Shown: positions 7,735 to 16,767, numbered from the stretch's first letter. The stretch is 64,000 bases of DNA from Qipengyuania gaetbuli (GCF_020171365.1 NZ_JAIUZO010000002.1:1736001-1800000); one strand, 5' to 3'. The notes: generated from the letters alone by a model not told the origin. A program made the numbers and translations.

Positions 7735-8673
7735 CTATTCCACGAACCTGTAGGCGCCGAGACGGTTGGTCTCGCCGTAGGACATGCTTTCGACACCGTT
7801 GCGCGCGCTACCGGTGTAGGAGGGCTGGTCGACCAGCGTCTGGAAGGCGACACGCCCGCCTTCGAGTCCGATCGCTCCGGCGTGAAGGGCCGCCTTGCAG
7901 ACATGGCTGTCACCCGAATAGAGACCCGTGCCCCAGATCGGCGACTTGACGCTGAAGTTCGCATCACAGGTACAGCTCAGGAGCTTGAAGGCCTCCGTTC
8001 GGTACTTGGGCGGTAGGCTGGTGCACTTGCCGATGTCCTCCGCGCCCGTTCCGCCTACCGGCATGTTCGCGAGTTCGGCACCCACGTTGGCTGCATCACG
8101 AACCGTGCCGCTGCTGGCCCTGCGGCCGATGGCGCCGAGCACGCTGCCAAGGCCCGACTGCTTCTTCTTCGGCGAAAAGATCATCGACATGTCGAAATCG
8201 GGAAGGTCCGAAACGAGCCGCTCGGTCGAGGGATCGTCCGCATCGGCCTGCATCGGTGGGGCAGTCTCCACGAACCGATAGCTGGCGCGATAGCGGCCGT
8301 AACTGCGGGTCTGCTCGCCATTGCGCGTGCTGCCGCGATAACTCGACTGGCCGGGCAGCATTTGCAGGATCACATGACCGCCTGCATTGCCGATAACGCC
8401 GGCATGGCGGGCAGCCTTGCAGGTGTAGGAATCGGCCGTGTAGATGTCGCTGCCCCAGACAGCACTCGAATGATTGGGATCGTTGGCGCTTTCAGGACAA
8501 TAGCAGGCCAGTACCTCGTCGGTCCCCTGGTAGCTGGTCGGCGCCTTGCAAACGCCGATGTCCCTGGGCGTCACATCGACTTGAGGCAGGTTGCCCTGCG
8601 CCGTAACTGTCCCCGCCGCCATTAATGCCAGCGCGGCTGCGCCTCCCAGCATCACACCATGTTTGATCTCCAT
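7735..8673 (-). CDS. Secreted protein with two LCCL domains
   Basis: 312 residues. A signal peptide runs to about residue 26 (cleavage after TAQ). Two copies of an LCCL-type module follow, about 32-136 and 215-312. Each has the pattern VWG(S/T)xxYxxDSxxCKAAxHAGxIG, a GG, and a YxGSxRNGxxxxSYG tail before a final YRFVE. LCCL domains are best known from eukaryotic extracellular proteins; roles in bacteria are not established. I chose the ATG at 8673 because GGGGAAGGTGAG directly precedes it and the longer frame lacks a signal peptide. The Cys pairs in each module could form disulfides. It shares an operon with the downstream lipoprotein gene. Confidence 0.78.
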   Translation of the reverse strand: MEIKHGVMLGGAAALALMAAGTVTAQGNLPQVDVTPRDIGVCKAPTSYQGTDEVLACYCPESANDPNHSSAVWGSDIYTADSYTCKAARHAGVIGNAGGHVILQMLPGQSSYRGSTRNGEQTRSYGRYRASYRFVETAPPMQADADDPSTERLVSDLPDFDMSMIFSPKKKQSGLGSVLGAIGRRASSGTVRDAANVGAELANMPVGGTGAEDIGKCTSLPPKYRTEAFKLLSCTCDANFSVKSPIWGTGLYSGDSHVCKAALHAGAIGLEGGRVAFQTLVDQPSYTGSARNGVESMSYGETNRLGAYRFVE

Positions 8674-8830
8674 CTCACCTTCCCCTCGATCGTGGCCCCA
8701 AGGCCGGTTTCGAAGGGGAACACGCAAATGCGGGTGCAAACCCGCCACTCGCGATTTCGACCTGTGGTTTGGCGGGAATGCCAATCCGTTTGCGTTTTGC
8801 AGTCATCACACCGGTTTTGGGAGGACGGAT

Positions 8831-9514
8831 ATGCGGTTGAAGAAGATGGCGTTGTACAGCGCTCTTGCTCTGGTGGTTTCGTTGCCGCAAGCGGCGGTTG
8901 CCACGCAAAGTACGCCAACCGTCGATTTTAGTTTTGGCCCTTCGACTGCCGGTCCCAGCGCGACCGTGGTCCTAGCCAACCAGCGGGAGATCAACGGTAC
9001 GGACGGCGAGGAATATGTCTCGCTGCTAGCCCGCTCGCTCTATATTTCCGCTGATGAAGATGCCGCGCGAAACGGCGTGGAAGTCTATTTCGTCAAGGTC
9101 GTGCAAGGCAGAATTGCCGGGACCGTGAAGCGTGTTCTCTCCGCTGAAGCCTTGACACGGCAACGCACCAAGCCTCCGGCACGTTCGGCGTTGCCAGGCG
9201 ACACGTTTTTGCCCGGGGACACCTTTCTACCGGGTGATACATTCCTGCCTGGTGACACCTTCCTGACGGACTATCGCGGCAATTGGGCAACCGGTTCGCG
9301 CACGGCCCCTTCCGCTGGGAGCAGCTATCCGCCGCAAATTCGCAAGAGCGGCAGCACTTCGACCATTGGCAGGACGAGGGCCAGCCTGCAGGACCAGCTG
9401 GGCGAACGCGCAATTGCCTTCGCCGAGGGCGGCTCGGGAATGCTGATCGCGGCTTTCCCTGCCGGCGGCACGGCTGCCCCGTCGGGCGGAGGCTTCTTCA
9501 TCAGATCGATCTGA
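8831..9514 (+). CDS. Secreted protein with LPGDTF tandem repeats
   Basis: 227 residues. A signal peptide MRLKKMALYSALALVVSLPQ continues to about residue 24 (AVA/TQ). A domain of unknown function follows to about residue 115, then four tandem LPGDTF hexapeptides (nucleotides 9191-9262) and a Ser/Thr/Gly-rich tail. The four 18-bp units encode identical peptides but differ at many third positions, so the protein repeat has been maintained rather than freshly duplicated. GGGAGGA precedes the ATG at 8831; upstream extension of the frame overlaps the divergent LCCL gene and is not credible. It lies 136 bp upstream of the autotransporter gene on the same strand. Function unknown. Confidence 0.72.
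   Translation: MRLKKMALYSALALVVSLPQAAVATQSTPTVDFSFGPSTAGPSATVVLANQREINGTDGEEYVSLLARSLYISADEDAARNGVEVYFVKVVQGRIAGTVKRVLSAEALTRQRTKPPARSALPGDTFLPGDTFLPGDTFLPGDTFLTDYRGNWATGSRTAPSAGSSYPPQIRKSGSTSTIGRTRASLQDQLGERAIAFAEGGSGMLIAAFPAGGTAAPSGGGFFIRSI
9191..9262 (+). repeat. Four 18-bp coding repeats (LPGDTF x4)
   Basis: Units at 9191-9208, 9209-9226, 9227-9244 and 9245-9262 each encode LPGDTF. The DNA units differ mainly at synonymous positions (for example TTG/CTA/CTG for Leu and ACG/ACC/ACA for Thr). Confidence 0.9.
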
Positions 9515-9650
9515 GGATGATCGATGTCCTCATGGAGTGCTGCGCTGGCGCCGGCGAGCCGGAAACAGCCCTTCCAGGCCTCACACTACCAATTCGACAG
9601 CCCCTTCGTCCGGACTCCGTGCCGGACCATCGATCGCATCGGAGATACCC

Positions 9651-12600
9651 ATGAAATCTCGCCCTGCATTCGCCCGTCGCGTCTCGTCGCCTTCCGCAAT
9701 CCGGTCGGAAAGGGGGCTCATCGCGAGGATGCTCCTGACGGGGTCGGCCCTCGCAGTTCTCACCCATGCGTCCCCCGCTCTTGCGCAGGTGGTGATCGAC
9801 AATGACGATACCGAGACTGTCAGAGGCGACGGAACCGGAACGCAAGCGAGCCCGTGGAACATCGGCGATGGCCTGGTTGTAGGCAACACCGGCACAGGCA
9901 GTCTCGTGATTACTGACGGTGGGGCGGTCAGCAGTCTGGAAGTCCAGATGGGAGGCAACGCAGGTTCGGAAGGAACAGTCACCGTAGATGGGGCAAACTC
10001 GAACTTGGCCATTACCGGAACCCTCACTGTCGGCAACGCTGGTGCGGGGAACCTGACCATCACCGGTGGAGGAGAAGTCAGCAACAACTTCGCGTTCGTC
10101 GGCAGCGGGCGAGACGCGGTTGGCACGGTCACCGTCGATGGAGAGGGTTCGGCTTGGGCGAACAGCGGTGACCTGGCGATCGGCTACAACGGCAACGGAA
10201 GCCTGACGATTTCAGACGGAGCAACAGTCAGCAGCAGGAATGGCTACGTCGCGCGCGTCTCGAATGGATTCGGCTCCGTCACGATCGACGGGGCTGGTTC
10301 GTCCTGGACGAATAGCCAGAACCTTTATGTGGGCGTCTTCAACTCAGGTACGATGGCAATAACCAATGGTGGCTTTGCTAGTAGCACGATTGGGATCATC
10401 GGATATGGGGCCGATTCCGATGGCGATGTCGTGATCGATGGAGCCGGTTCGGCGTGGGAAAATACCGGTGAAGTCATCGTCGGCAGGGTTGGCACGGGAG
10501 GTCTGACCCTCGCGAACGGCGGACGGGTCTCGGCTGGCTCTGTAGTTGTTGCCCAGCAGGCCGGTTCGGTCGGAACCGTCAACATCGGCGCAGCAGCCGG
10601 TGTTGCCGCTACCGGTGCGGGATTGATCGAAGCCCCCGTTGTGGCGTTTGGCCAAGGGAATGGAAGGCTAGTCTTCAATCACACCGACACGGGTTACGTT
10701 TTTGCTCCTTCGGTCACAGGCGCGGGTGCGCTCGACCATTATGCTGGTCAAACGATCTTCGCCGGTCAGAGCGACTATTCCGGATCGACGACGCTGCATG
10801 GCGGGACCCTGGTGGTAGGCGATGGTGGAGCCATTTATGGAACTTACGAGATCGTCATCGCGGCCGACCCCGGCGACGAAGCGACCTTGGTAGTGCGCGA
10901 CGGAAGCGAAGTTTACCTCAATGGTGATCTCAATTCCGTCGACGACGCAGGTTATCTCTACGTCGGGGCAAGAGGATCGGGGGGTCTGACGATCTCCGAT
11001 GGCGGCACGGTCTCGGACCTCTTTGGGTACCTCGGTGCCGGCGTCGGTTCGGACGGTTCTGTCTCGGTCGATGGCGTGGGGTCATCATGGACGAACAGGG
11101 CCAACCTCTTTGTCGGGTGGCGGGGCGACGGCAATCTGTCGATCACCAACGGCGGCCGCGTCAGCAACGGGTTTGACACCGTCATCGGATCGGATGCGCT
11201 AGGCGAGGTCAGCGTCGATGGCGCAGGTTCCTTGCTGGAAAGTGGCGGTGTTCTATTCGTCGGCGACTTCGAGGCCGCTACGCTTGCAATCACAAGGGGC
11301 GGGAGCGTGACGGCAGCCGCAGGCGTGATCGGAGCGGGATCCGAAGCGCTAGGCGAAGTGAGGGTCGATGGTTCCGGATCGAACCTGACGATCGCAGATC
11401 CGCTTTACATCGGCTTTGAAGGGGAAGGCAGCCTCGCAATTGCTGATGGCGGAACAGTCAACAGCCTGTTCGGCTACGTCGGCTGGGAAAGCGGGTCTGA
11501 TGGGTTGGTAACTGTCGACGGTTCCGGATCGGCATGGAACATCGGTGACAACGTCTTCGTTGCGCAACGTGGGGATGCTTCCTTGGCGATCACCAACGGG
11601 GGCACCGTAAGAAACGATGCCGCCTACGTTGCCAACGAAAACGGATCTACGGCCTCGATCACGGTTGACGGCGCCGGCTCGACCTGGACGAATGAGGTTG
11701 GATTCGTTCTTGGCAATCGGGGCACAGCCGATCTGACTGTGATCAATGGCGGCAATCTCGCCACCGGGTATACGGTCATAGGGAACTCTGTTGGCGGCGT
11801 AGGATCTCTCTCGGTCGATGGAGCGGCATCGCAATGGACAGTCTCGGACGAGCTTTTCATAGGCGCCGCTGGGACGGGAACACTAACCCTCAGCAATGGG
11901 GGGACCTTAACTGCGTCGTCCTTGGTCCTGGCGGAGTTGGCAGGGGCTAACGGTACGGTAAGCGTTGGTGGAGCCGTAGGCGAATTGGCTGTTGGCCCCG
12001 GTGTGCTCGAAGTTCCGACGCTGGCCTTTGGCGCGGGTACCGGAACGCTCGTACTCAACCATACGGCTACCGATTACATCTTCCAGCCCGCGTTGTCGGG
12101 TGAAGGGCTGGTCCGCCACCTCGCCGGATACACCCGATTTCTGGCCGACAGTTCCGGTTTCGGCGGAGCAGTCGAACTTGTCGGCGGGACACTCGACATG
12201 GCTGGCGCAATCGGCGGAACCATGAGTGTGTCAGGCAGCGGCAGATTGATGGGCACCGGGACCACTGGCACGCTTTCCATCGGATCGGGTGGGGTGGTCG
12301 CGCCAGGCAATTCCATCGGTACGCTCAATGTCACCGGGAACCTCACCTTTGCCGCAGGCTCGGTTTTCGAGGTGGAGGTCGATCCAAGCGGGACCTCAAG
12401 CGACCTGATTTCAGTGACGGGCTCGGCGACACTCCAGGGGGGCACAGTCGCTCATGTCGGCCCCGATGGCGATTTCAATCCGTCGACCGCCTACACGATC
12501 CTTACTGCCACGGGCGGCGTCACCGGGCAGTTCGACGGGGCGACTTCGGATTTCGCCTTCCTCTTCCCTGTGCTCGAATATCTGCCGAATGCAGTCACCT

Positions 12601-13670
12601 TGACACTACGCCGTAACGAGATCGCCTTCACCGACATTGCTCAGACCTACAACCAGCAGCAGGTCGCAGGTGCCGTGGAAGATCTGGGTTTTGGAAACCC
12701 TGTTGCGGAATCGATCCTTCTCCTGGGTGAAGATGACGCGCGAATGGCTTTCGACCTCCTCTCCGGAGAAGTCCATGCGAGCGTGCAAACGGCCTTGGCC
12801 GATGACGTCAGGCTGATACGCCAGACCGTTCTTGAACATGCAATCCACAGCGATAATGCGGCATCGGTCTGGGCAGAGATGATCGGCAGTTGGAGCAGCT
12901 TCGACAAAGCTAAGGACACGGCGTCGGTCGACAAGGATTTGGTTGGTGTCGTGGGCGGAGCGCAATTGGCGCTGACAAATGGTTTCGTGGTCGGGATCGC
13001 GACTGCATATACCGATAGCAAGGTGAAGCTGGACGAGCGCCTGTCGAGTGCCGACCTGCATTCATTTCATCTGACAGGCTACGTCGGCCTGGGCGCGGGC
13101 GATACACGAATGCGAGCCGGCGCGGGATACACGCACAGCACGGTCAATACATCGCGACAACCGTCCTTCCGCGACTTCGATGAACAGCTTACGGCGGGAT
13201 ATGATGGCAAGACGATCCACGCTTTCGTGGAGGTAGGTCACGAGCTGCGTGCAGCCGGTGCCAGTATTGAACCCTTTGCGCGCTTCGCATTTGCGCGCCT
13301 CGACATGGACAGGTTCGAAGAAACGGGCGGCGTTGCAGCACTTTCAGGCGCCAGCAGAAAGGTAACTTCTGCCGAAAGCATAACGGGCGTAAATTTCGCC
13401 ACCTCGCCCGAAGAGTTCCTCCGTTTCGAGGGCACAATCGGTTGGCAACACGTGTTCAGCGGCTACCGAAGCTCAGCCGGTCTGGCTTTCGACAGCGGAC
13501 CAATTTTCGAAATTGTGGGCGCACAAGGTTCGCGAGACGCGGGAGTACTCGACCTGTCGGCCATCTTCGGCGTCTCGGGCTCGGCAGAGATAGGCGTGCA
13601 CTACCGTGGGCTGATCGCGAATGGCAGCGACAGCCATGCACTGTCCGCCGCGGTTTCCTTCCAGCTTTGA
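9651..13670 (+). CDS. Autotransporter (type Va secretion) with repeat passenger
   Basis: 1339 residues from the ATG at 9651 (GGAGA upstream); an in-frame extension to 9537 lacks signal-peptide character. Signal peptide 1-46 with a long charged N region, cleavage after ALAQ. The passenger (about 47-1060) is a chain of roughly 47-residue units with the pattern VDGxGSxWxNxxxLxVGxxGxGxLxIxxGG, the T5SS/PEP-CTERM-associated repeat type predicted to fold as a beta-helix. The C-terminal 274 residues match an autotransporter beta-barrel and end in the aromatic motif AVSFQL. It is expected in the outer membrane with the passenger exposed. No passenger-cleaving protease gene is adjacent. An adhesin or surface-structure role is likely by family. 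Confidence 0.9.
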   Translation: MKSRPAFARRVSSPSAIRSERGLIARMLLTGSALAVLTHASPALAQVVIDNDDTETVRGDGTGTQASPWNIGDGLVVGNTGTGSLVITDGGAVSSLEVQMGGNAGSEGTVTVDGANSNLAITGTLTVGNAGAGNLTITGGGEVSNNFAFVGSGRDAVGTVTVDGEGSAWANSGDLAIGYNGNGSLTISDGATVSSRNGYVARVSNGFGSVTIDGAGSSWTNSQNLYVGVFNSGTMAITNGGFASSTIGIIGYGADSDGDVVIDGAGSAWENTGEVIVGRVGTGGLTLANGGRVSAGSVVVAQQAGSVGTVNIGAAAGVAATGAGLIEAPVVAFGQGNGRLVFNHTDTGYVFAPSVTGAGALDHYAGQTIFAGQSDYSGSTTLHGGTLVVGDGGAIYGTYEIVIAADPGDEATLVVRDGSEVYLNGDLNSVDDAGYLYVGARGSGGLTISDGGTVSDLFGYLGAGVGSDGSVSVDGVGSSWTNRANLFVGWRGDGNLSITNGGRVSNGFDTVIGSDALGEVSVDGAGSLLESGGVLFVGDFEAATLAITRGGSVTAAAGVIGAGSEALGEVRVDGSGSNLTIADPLYIGFEGEGSLAIADGGTVNSLFGYVGWESGSDGLVTVDGSGSAWNIGDNVFVAQRGDASLAITNGGTVRNDAAYVANENGSTASITVDGAGSTWTNEVGFVLGNRGTADLTVINGGNLATGYTVIGNSVGGVGSLSVDGAASQWTVSDELFIGAAGTGTLTLSNGGTLTASSLVLAELAGANGTVSVGGAVGELAVGPGVLEVPTLAFGAGTGTLVLNHTATDYIFQPALSGEGLVRHLAGYTRFLADSSGFGGAVELVGGTLDMAGAIGGTMSVSGSGRLMGTGTTGTLSIGSGGVVAPGNSIGTLNVTGNLTFAAGSVFEVEVDPSGTSSDLISVTGSATLQGGTVAHVGPDGDFNPSTAYTILTATGGVTGQFDGATSDFAFLFPVLEYLPNAVTLTLRRNEIAFTDIAQTYNQQQVAGAVEDLGFGNPVAESILLLGEDDARMAFDLLSGEVHASVQTALADDVRLIRQTVLEHAIHSDNAASVWAEMIGSWSSFDKAKDTASVDKDLVGVVGGAQLALTNGFVVGIATAYTDSKVKLDERLSSADLHSFHLTGYVGLGAGDTRMRAGAGYTHSTVNTSRQPSFRDFDEQLTAGYDGKTIHAFVEVGHELRAAGASIEPFARFAFARLDMDRFEETGGVAALSGASRKVTSAESITGVNFATSPEEFLRFEGTIGWQHVFSGYRSSAGLAFDSGPIFEIVGAQGSRDAGVLDLSAIFGVSGSAEIGVHYRGLIANGSDSHALSAAVSFQL

Positions 13671-13924
13671 TTTTGCAGGAGGACCAGATCAATTTCCAAT
13701 CTGTTGCTGCGTTGCCGCCCTTGGAGGCCTCAAACCAGCTTCTGAAGTGGGTATAGCGGCGGTCACTTTGCAGACCCACCTTGGAGCAAAGCGCTTTAAA
13801 TAGGCAACGAAAATTCAATGACGTGAACACATCTTGGGTCGCCTTTGGGGTAGGTCATGTTTGAAGCACTGGCGGACATCCAAGCCTATGAACAGAAGGA
13901 TTTATCCGAAAGTGTTCCGCCAAA

Positions 13925-13969
13925 TTCGTAATGATGGGGTCACGTGTTCGAGTCACGTAAGCGGCACCA
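13925..13969 (+). repeat. Attachment-site copy B (tRNA-Thr 3' half)
   Basis: Exact 45-bp copy of 3845-3889 without the 5' half of the tRNA, marking the junction between islands I and II. The match to copy A extends one base further left (A at 13924). GGATTTATCC at 13899-13908, just outside the left edge, resembles GGATTTTATCC at 20084-20094 outside copy C. Confidence 0.92.
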
Positions 13970-14469
13970 CCACATTCAGAAGCATCACTCGCAACTTGCA
14001 CCGAAAAGCCAGTCCGGCTGGGTGTGCTTTTGGGTCCTATTTGGGACGCTCATCGCTTGGGAATTCACCGAAGCCTTCCCAGCTCGCCCGCAATTCCGGA
14101 TCTCTGGAGCGCTAAGAGTTCGCGCCCCACGAAGTCAGGCAGACGGTCCGCTCGGGAAGAGCGATGCGAAGTGACGATGTGTAGCGAAGGAGCACGGATC
14201 TAACCAGCGAGTTTCACGCTATTGTTTCGCATTTCCGAAATGTGAGCCTGCCAGTTGGGAAAGAACGCTGTAAAGCTCACAGCCATTCCTCGATCCCAGC
14301 TTCCCCTGTATGATCTCCTGCGCGCCGCCGACGGACATATGATCGCGCACCAGCCATCGTGCCGATCCATGACGATGAGCAGAAACGTAGGTTCCGACAT
14401 CGAAAAACAGAGGTTGCCCTTTTTCTTCTGTATGAACCTAGAAGTCTACTCAACGTCCCAATCACTCTG
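13970..14469. other. Left end of island II, no supported gene
   Basis: 500 bp with only short overlapping open frames of unconvincing composition, for example a 66-codon frame on the minus strand ending at 14200. It contains the left-end motif at 14012-14051. It could be decayed coding DNA, but I cannot assign a family. Confidence 0.5.
14012..14051 (+). repeat. Left-end motif of island II (putative recombinase arm region)
   Basis: Counterpart of 3931-3970, starting 43 bp after att copy B. Shared blocks are GTCCGGC, TTTGGGTCCT, TGGG and CGCT, with 30 of 40 positions matching by eye. Confidence 0.5.
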
Positions 14470-14841
14470 TCATTCTGCAGCCTGATCCGCATATTGATCA
14501 TACGCTTCGAGGGCTTGCGCAGCGTACATCGCGCTCGGGCCGGCACCCATATATATCGCAAGGCCTATCGTCTCTGCGATTTCCTCTCGCGTCGCTCCCT
14601 TTTTGCGCGCACCCTCGACGTGATAAGTGATGCAAGGATCGCACCGCACTGCGACAGATATGGCCACTGCGAGCAGTTCCTTGGTCTTGGCATCGAGCAC
14701 AGCACTTTCATGTGCAGCGGCCCCCATTTCGCGGAACGCTTTCATCACGCCCGGAGAACCGCGATGCAGTTCCTTAATGGCGGGGATGAGGCCTGCAGCC
14801 ATGCCAGGCCAGTCTTTAAACTCAGTATGTGACATGAACAT
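14470..14841 (-). CDS. Carboxymuconolactone decarboxylase / AhpD-like protein
   Basis: About 123 residues of the CMD/AhpD family. The central motif AISVAVRCDPCITYHVEGA contains the CxxC pair and following His of AhpD-like thiol peroxidase partners, and the second helix-rich half (EEIAETIGLAIYMGAGPSAMYAAQAL) is typical. The role is either reductant for a peroxidase or an uncharacterised CMD activity. AAGGA on the coding strand precedes both ATG 14841 and the second in-frame ATG 14835; the latter has the better spacing (10 versus 4 bases), and a TTG further upstream at 14856 is unlikely. It follows the AAA+ gene on the same strand by about 60 bp. Confidence 0.82.
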   Translation of the reverse strand: MFMSHTEFKDWPGMAAGLIPAIKELHRGSPGVMKAFREMGAAAHESAVLDAKTKELLAVAISVAVRCDPCITYHVEGARKKGATREEIAETIGLAIYMGAGPSAMYAAQALEAYDQYADQAAE

Positions 14842-14903
14842 CTTATCCTTCGTCAATGGGATTCTATCTGGTTCCGATTGAACTCTTGGCGATTAGTAGT
14901 CGT

Positions 14904-16514
14904 TCAAGTTTCCGTACAGTTGAGCACCGTGCGACCGTTGATATCCTGCGCTGAAAGGATTGTGAGATTGCGCTTGGGCTGAAGACGGAAGATCTCGCGC
15001 GAAAGCGGGTTGATGAAGTGGGTCTCGATGCGGTTGGCAATGCCACGTCCACCTTCAAACCAATCGATGAGGCAAAGATCGCGTATCTGGCCCAGCGCCA
15101 CCTCCTCGATTATCACTTCAACGGCATGCTCTGCACGAACAGCTTCCTTCACCCTCCCAATGATTGCGAGGAATATTTCGTAGGCTACGGTTCCGTTGAT
15201 GAATTCGAAGGCAACGACGTTTTGGCCGAGGCGGTTATAAAGTTCCGGTCGGTGCAGCTCAATGCGGAAATGGTTGCGGATGGCCTCAATCAGCTTCTCC
15301 TCAAGCTCGGCATAGCTGTCGCCAGGCAGAATATTCATACCGAGATTCTGCGTGTGGTCTTTGCCGATCATTCCGATATTCGACGTAAAGATGATCAGTG
15401 CTTCGGAGAAGTATGCAGTCGATCCACGCGAGTCAGTTAGGCGTCCCTCGTCGAGTATCTGGAGGAACATATCGAGAATGCGCGGGTGCGCCTTTTCAAC
15501 CTCGTCGAACAACACGACGCTGAAAGGCTTTTTGTGCATCGCATTGACCAATTGGCCACCGTGTTCGTGCCCGGGGTGGCCTGGTGGCGCGCCGAGCATC
15601 CGGCTGATCGAGTTCTCTTCCATGAACTCGGACATGTCGAAGCGGTGACACGCTGTGTCTTCCCCGAAAAGGAGCTCGGTAATTGCCTTCGCAAGCTCAG
15701 TCTTGCCGACACCAGTTGGCCCGGCAAGAAAGAGCACGCCACGAGGGCGACTGTGGCGTGAACTGGTCTGCGAACCTGACAAGCCGACGATCGAGCGGAT
15801 GAGGATGTCCAAGGATTTCTCTATCGCACGCTTCTGTCCCTTTACGCGCTTAGACAAAATCTCTCCCGCTCTTGCCACTCGGGCACGCATGATCTCCGAT
15901 TTCCACGGGTTGCGACGCGTTCCGAGACGATCCATGCGGATCGCATCAGCAATGTCCTTCGTTGCGATCTTCTCAGCCTGAGCCAATTCGGCAACCTTGC
16001 GCATACCTACGAGGGTCAAGCTGTCAGCTTCGAGCGCAAACTGCTCAAGGAAGGCCGATATTTCGCCAGCATCTAGAGCATCGTGGTCGCAAAACATCGG
16101 CAGGAGTGTTTTGGCGAAGGCGTGCCTATCCTCAAGGTTTGGAAGCTCGACGAAGACCTCGCGTAAGCCATCATTGCTCTTGGTAAACCAAGCCGGCAAG
16201 TCGCCGGGTCTATCTATGAGCCAAATAGTTGGACTTACGTAATAACCTGTCGGACTCAGAGTCTGCTGCGAGGAATGATGTGCTTCGATGAGAATTTCAG
16301 AGAGACCATAGGGGTATGCCTGATAGAGGTGCGAAGCATAGTCGACGAGAAATAGCAGGCGCGGCGTGGAGGTGGTTGTGATCGCCTTGTGTATCCGTAT
16401 GAATTCTTCCGGAGTATCAATTGTATCGCCCAGAGGGACGCTTGCTTCAGCAATTACATTTGCAAGACCCTCATCACATAGCGGATGCAATCGCAGCCCC
16501 CGCGTCAGGGTCAT
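14904..16514 (-). CDS. ClpA/ClpB-type AAA+ ATPase, main part of a frameshifted gene
   Basis: The open frame of 536 codons lacks its natural N terminus, which lies in another frame at 16474-16767. The first roughly 200 residues look like a degenerate AAA module: RLLFLVDYA and IWLIDRPGDLP resemble Walker B and sensor 1, but there is no P-loop. The second module is intact: Walker A GPTGVGKTELAK, pore-loop region near MLGAPPGHPGHEHGG, Walker B VVLFDEVEKAH, sensor 1 IIFTSNIG and an ELYNRLGQNVVAF segment equivalent to the ClpB FLNRIDEIVVF region. It is related to Hsp100 unfoldases with a single active ring. No ClpP-like or effector gene is adjacent. Confidence 0.75.
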   Translation of the reverse strand: MTLTRGLRLHPLCDEGLANVIAEASVPLGDTIDTPEEFIRIHKAITTTSTPRLLFLVDYASHLYQAYPYGLSEILIEAHHSSQQTLSPTGYYVSPTIWLIDRPGDLPAWFTKSNDGLREVFVELPNLEDRHAFAKTLLPMFCDHDALDAGEISAFLEQFALEADSLTLVGMRKVAELAQAEKIATKDIADAIRMDRLGTRRNPWKSEIMRARVARAGEILSKRVKGQKRAIEKSLDILIRSIVGLSGSQTSSRHSRPRGVLFLAGPTGVGKTELAKAITELLFGEDTACHRFDMSEFMEENSISRMLGAPPGHPGHEHGGQLVNAMHKKPFSVVLFDEVEKAHPRILDMFLQILDEGRLTDSRGSTAYFSEALIIFTSNIGMIGKDHTQNLGMNILPGDSYAELEEKLIEAIRNHFRIELHRPELYNRLGQNVVAFEFINGTVAYEIFLAIIGRVKEAVRAEHAVEVIIEEVALGQIRDLCLIDWFEGGRGIANRIETHFINPLSREIFRLQPKRNLTILSAQDINGRTVLNCTET

Positions 16515-16767
16515 ATATGATTAACCCGTCGAAGCCCCTGTCTCGACATATGCGCCAGAGCACATCCTCGAAGCGAAGGAAGTCCATTCGGTCATGAGCC
16601 GCAAAAGGGAATAAGTCTCGGAGGTTTCCCGTAACAGCGAAATGCACACGCCGTTTCAGCCCGGAATTGAACTCATCAAACCAAACCGGCGTTGCGTTGA
16701 TGCTACTCTTATCGATCTGCAATCCTAAGACGTTCGCTGGTAGTTGCAGCCCTTTATCTTCATCCAT
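16474..16767 (-). pseudogene. N-terminal fragment of the same AAA+ gene, separated by a +1 frameshift
   Basis: 97 codons starting at ATG 16767 with AAGGG upstream. The frame reads ...GLIIYDPDAG and then goes out of register. Dropping one base from the G5 run (C5 on the plus strand, 16497-16501) joins YDPDAG directly to LRLHPLCDEGL of the 536-codon frame, giving one continuous protein of about 620 residues. The extra base may be a real mutation, a slippage site or a sequencing error; the sequence alone cannot decide. Confidence 0.65.

Larger units (their letters stand above)
3890..13969 (+). mobile_element. Genomic island I at tRNA-Thr, no integrase seen
   Basis: The segment lies between att copies A and B (about 10.1 kb). 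It contains an ECF sigma factor, a Ser/Thr kinase with TPR tail, a lipoprotein, a two-LCCL-domain protein, an LPGDTF-repeat secreted protein and a large autotransporter. The boundaries come from exact 45-bp tRNA-derived direct repeats. None of the open frames resembles a tyrosine recombinase, excisionase or transposase, so the island is either decayed or mobilised in trans. The 240 bp left of the sigma gene and the 254 bp right of the autotransporter hold no gene I can support. Confidence 0.75.
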
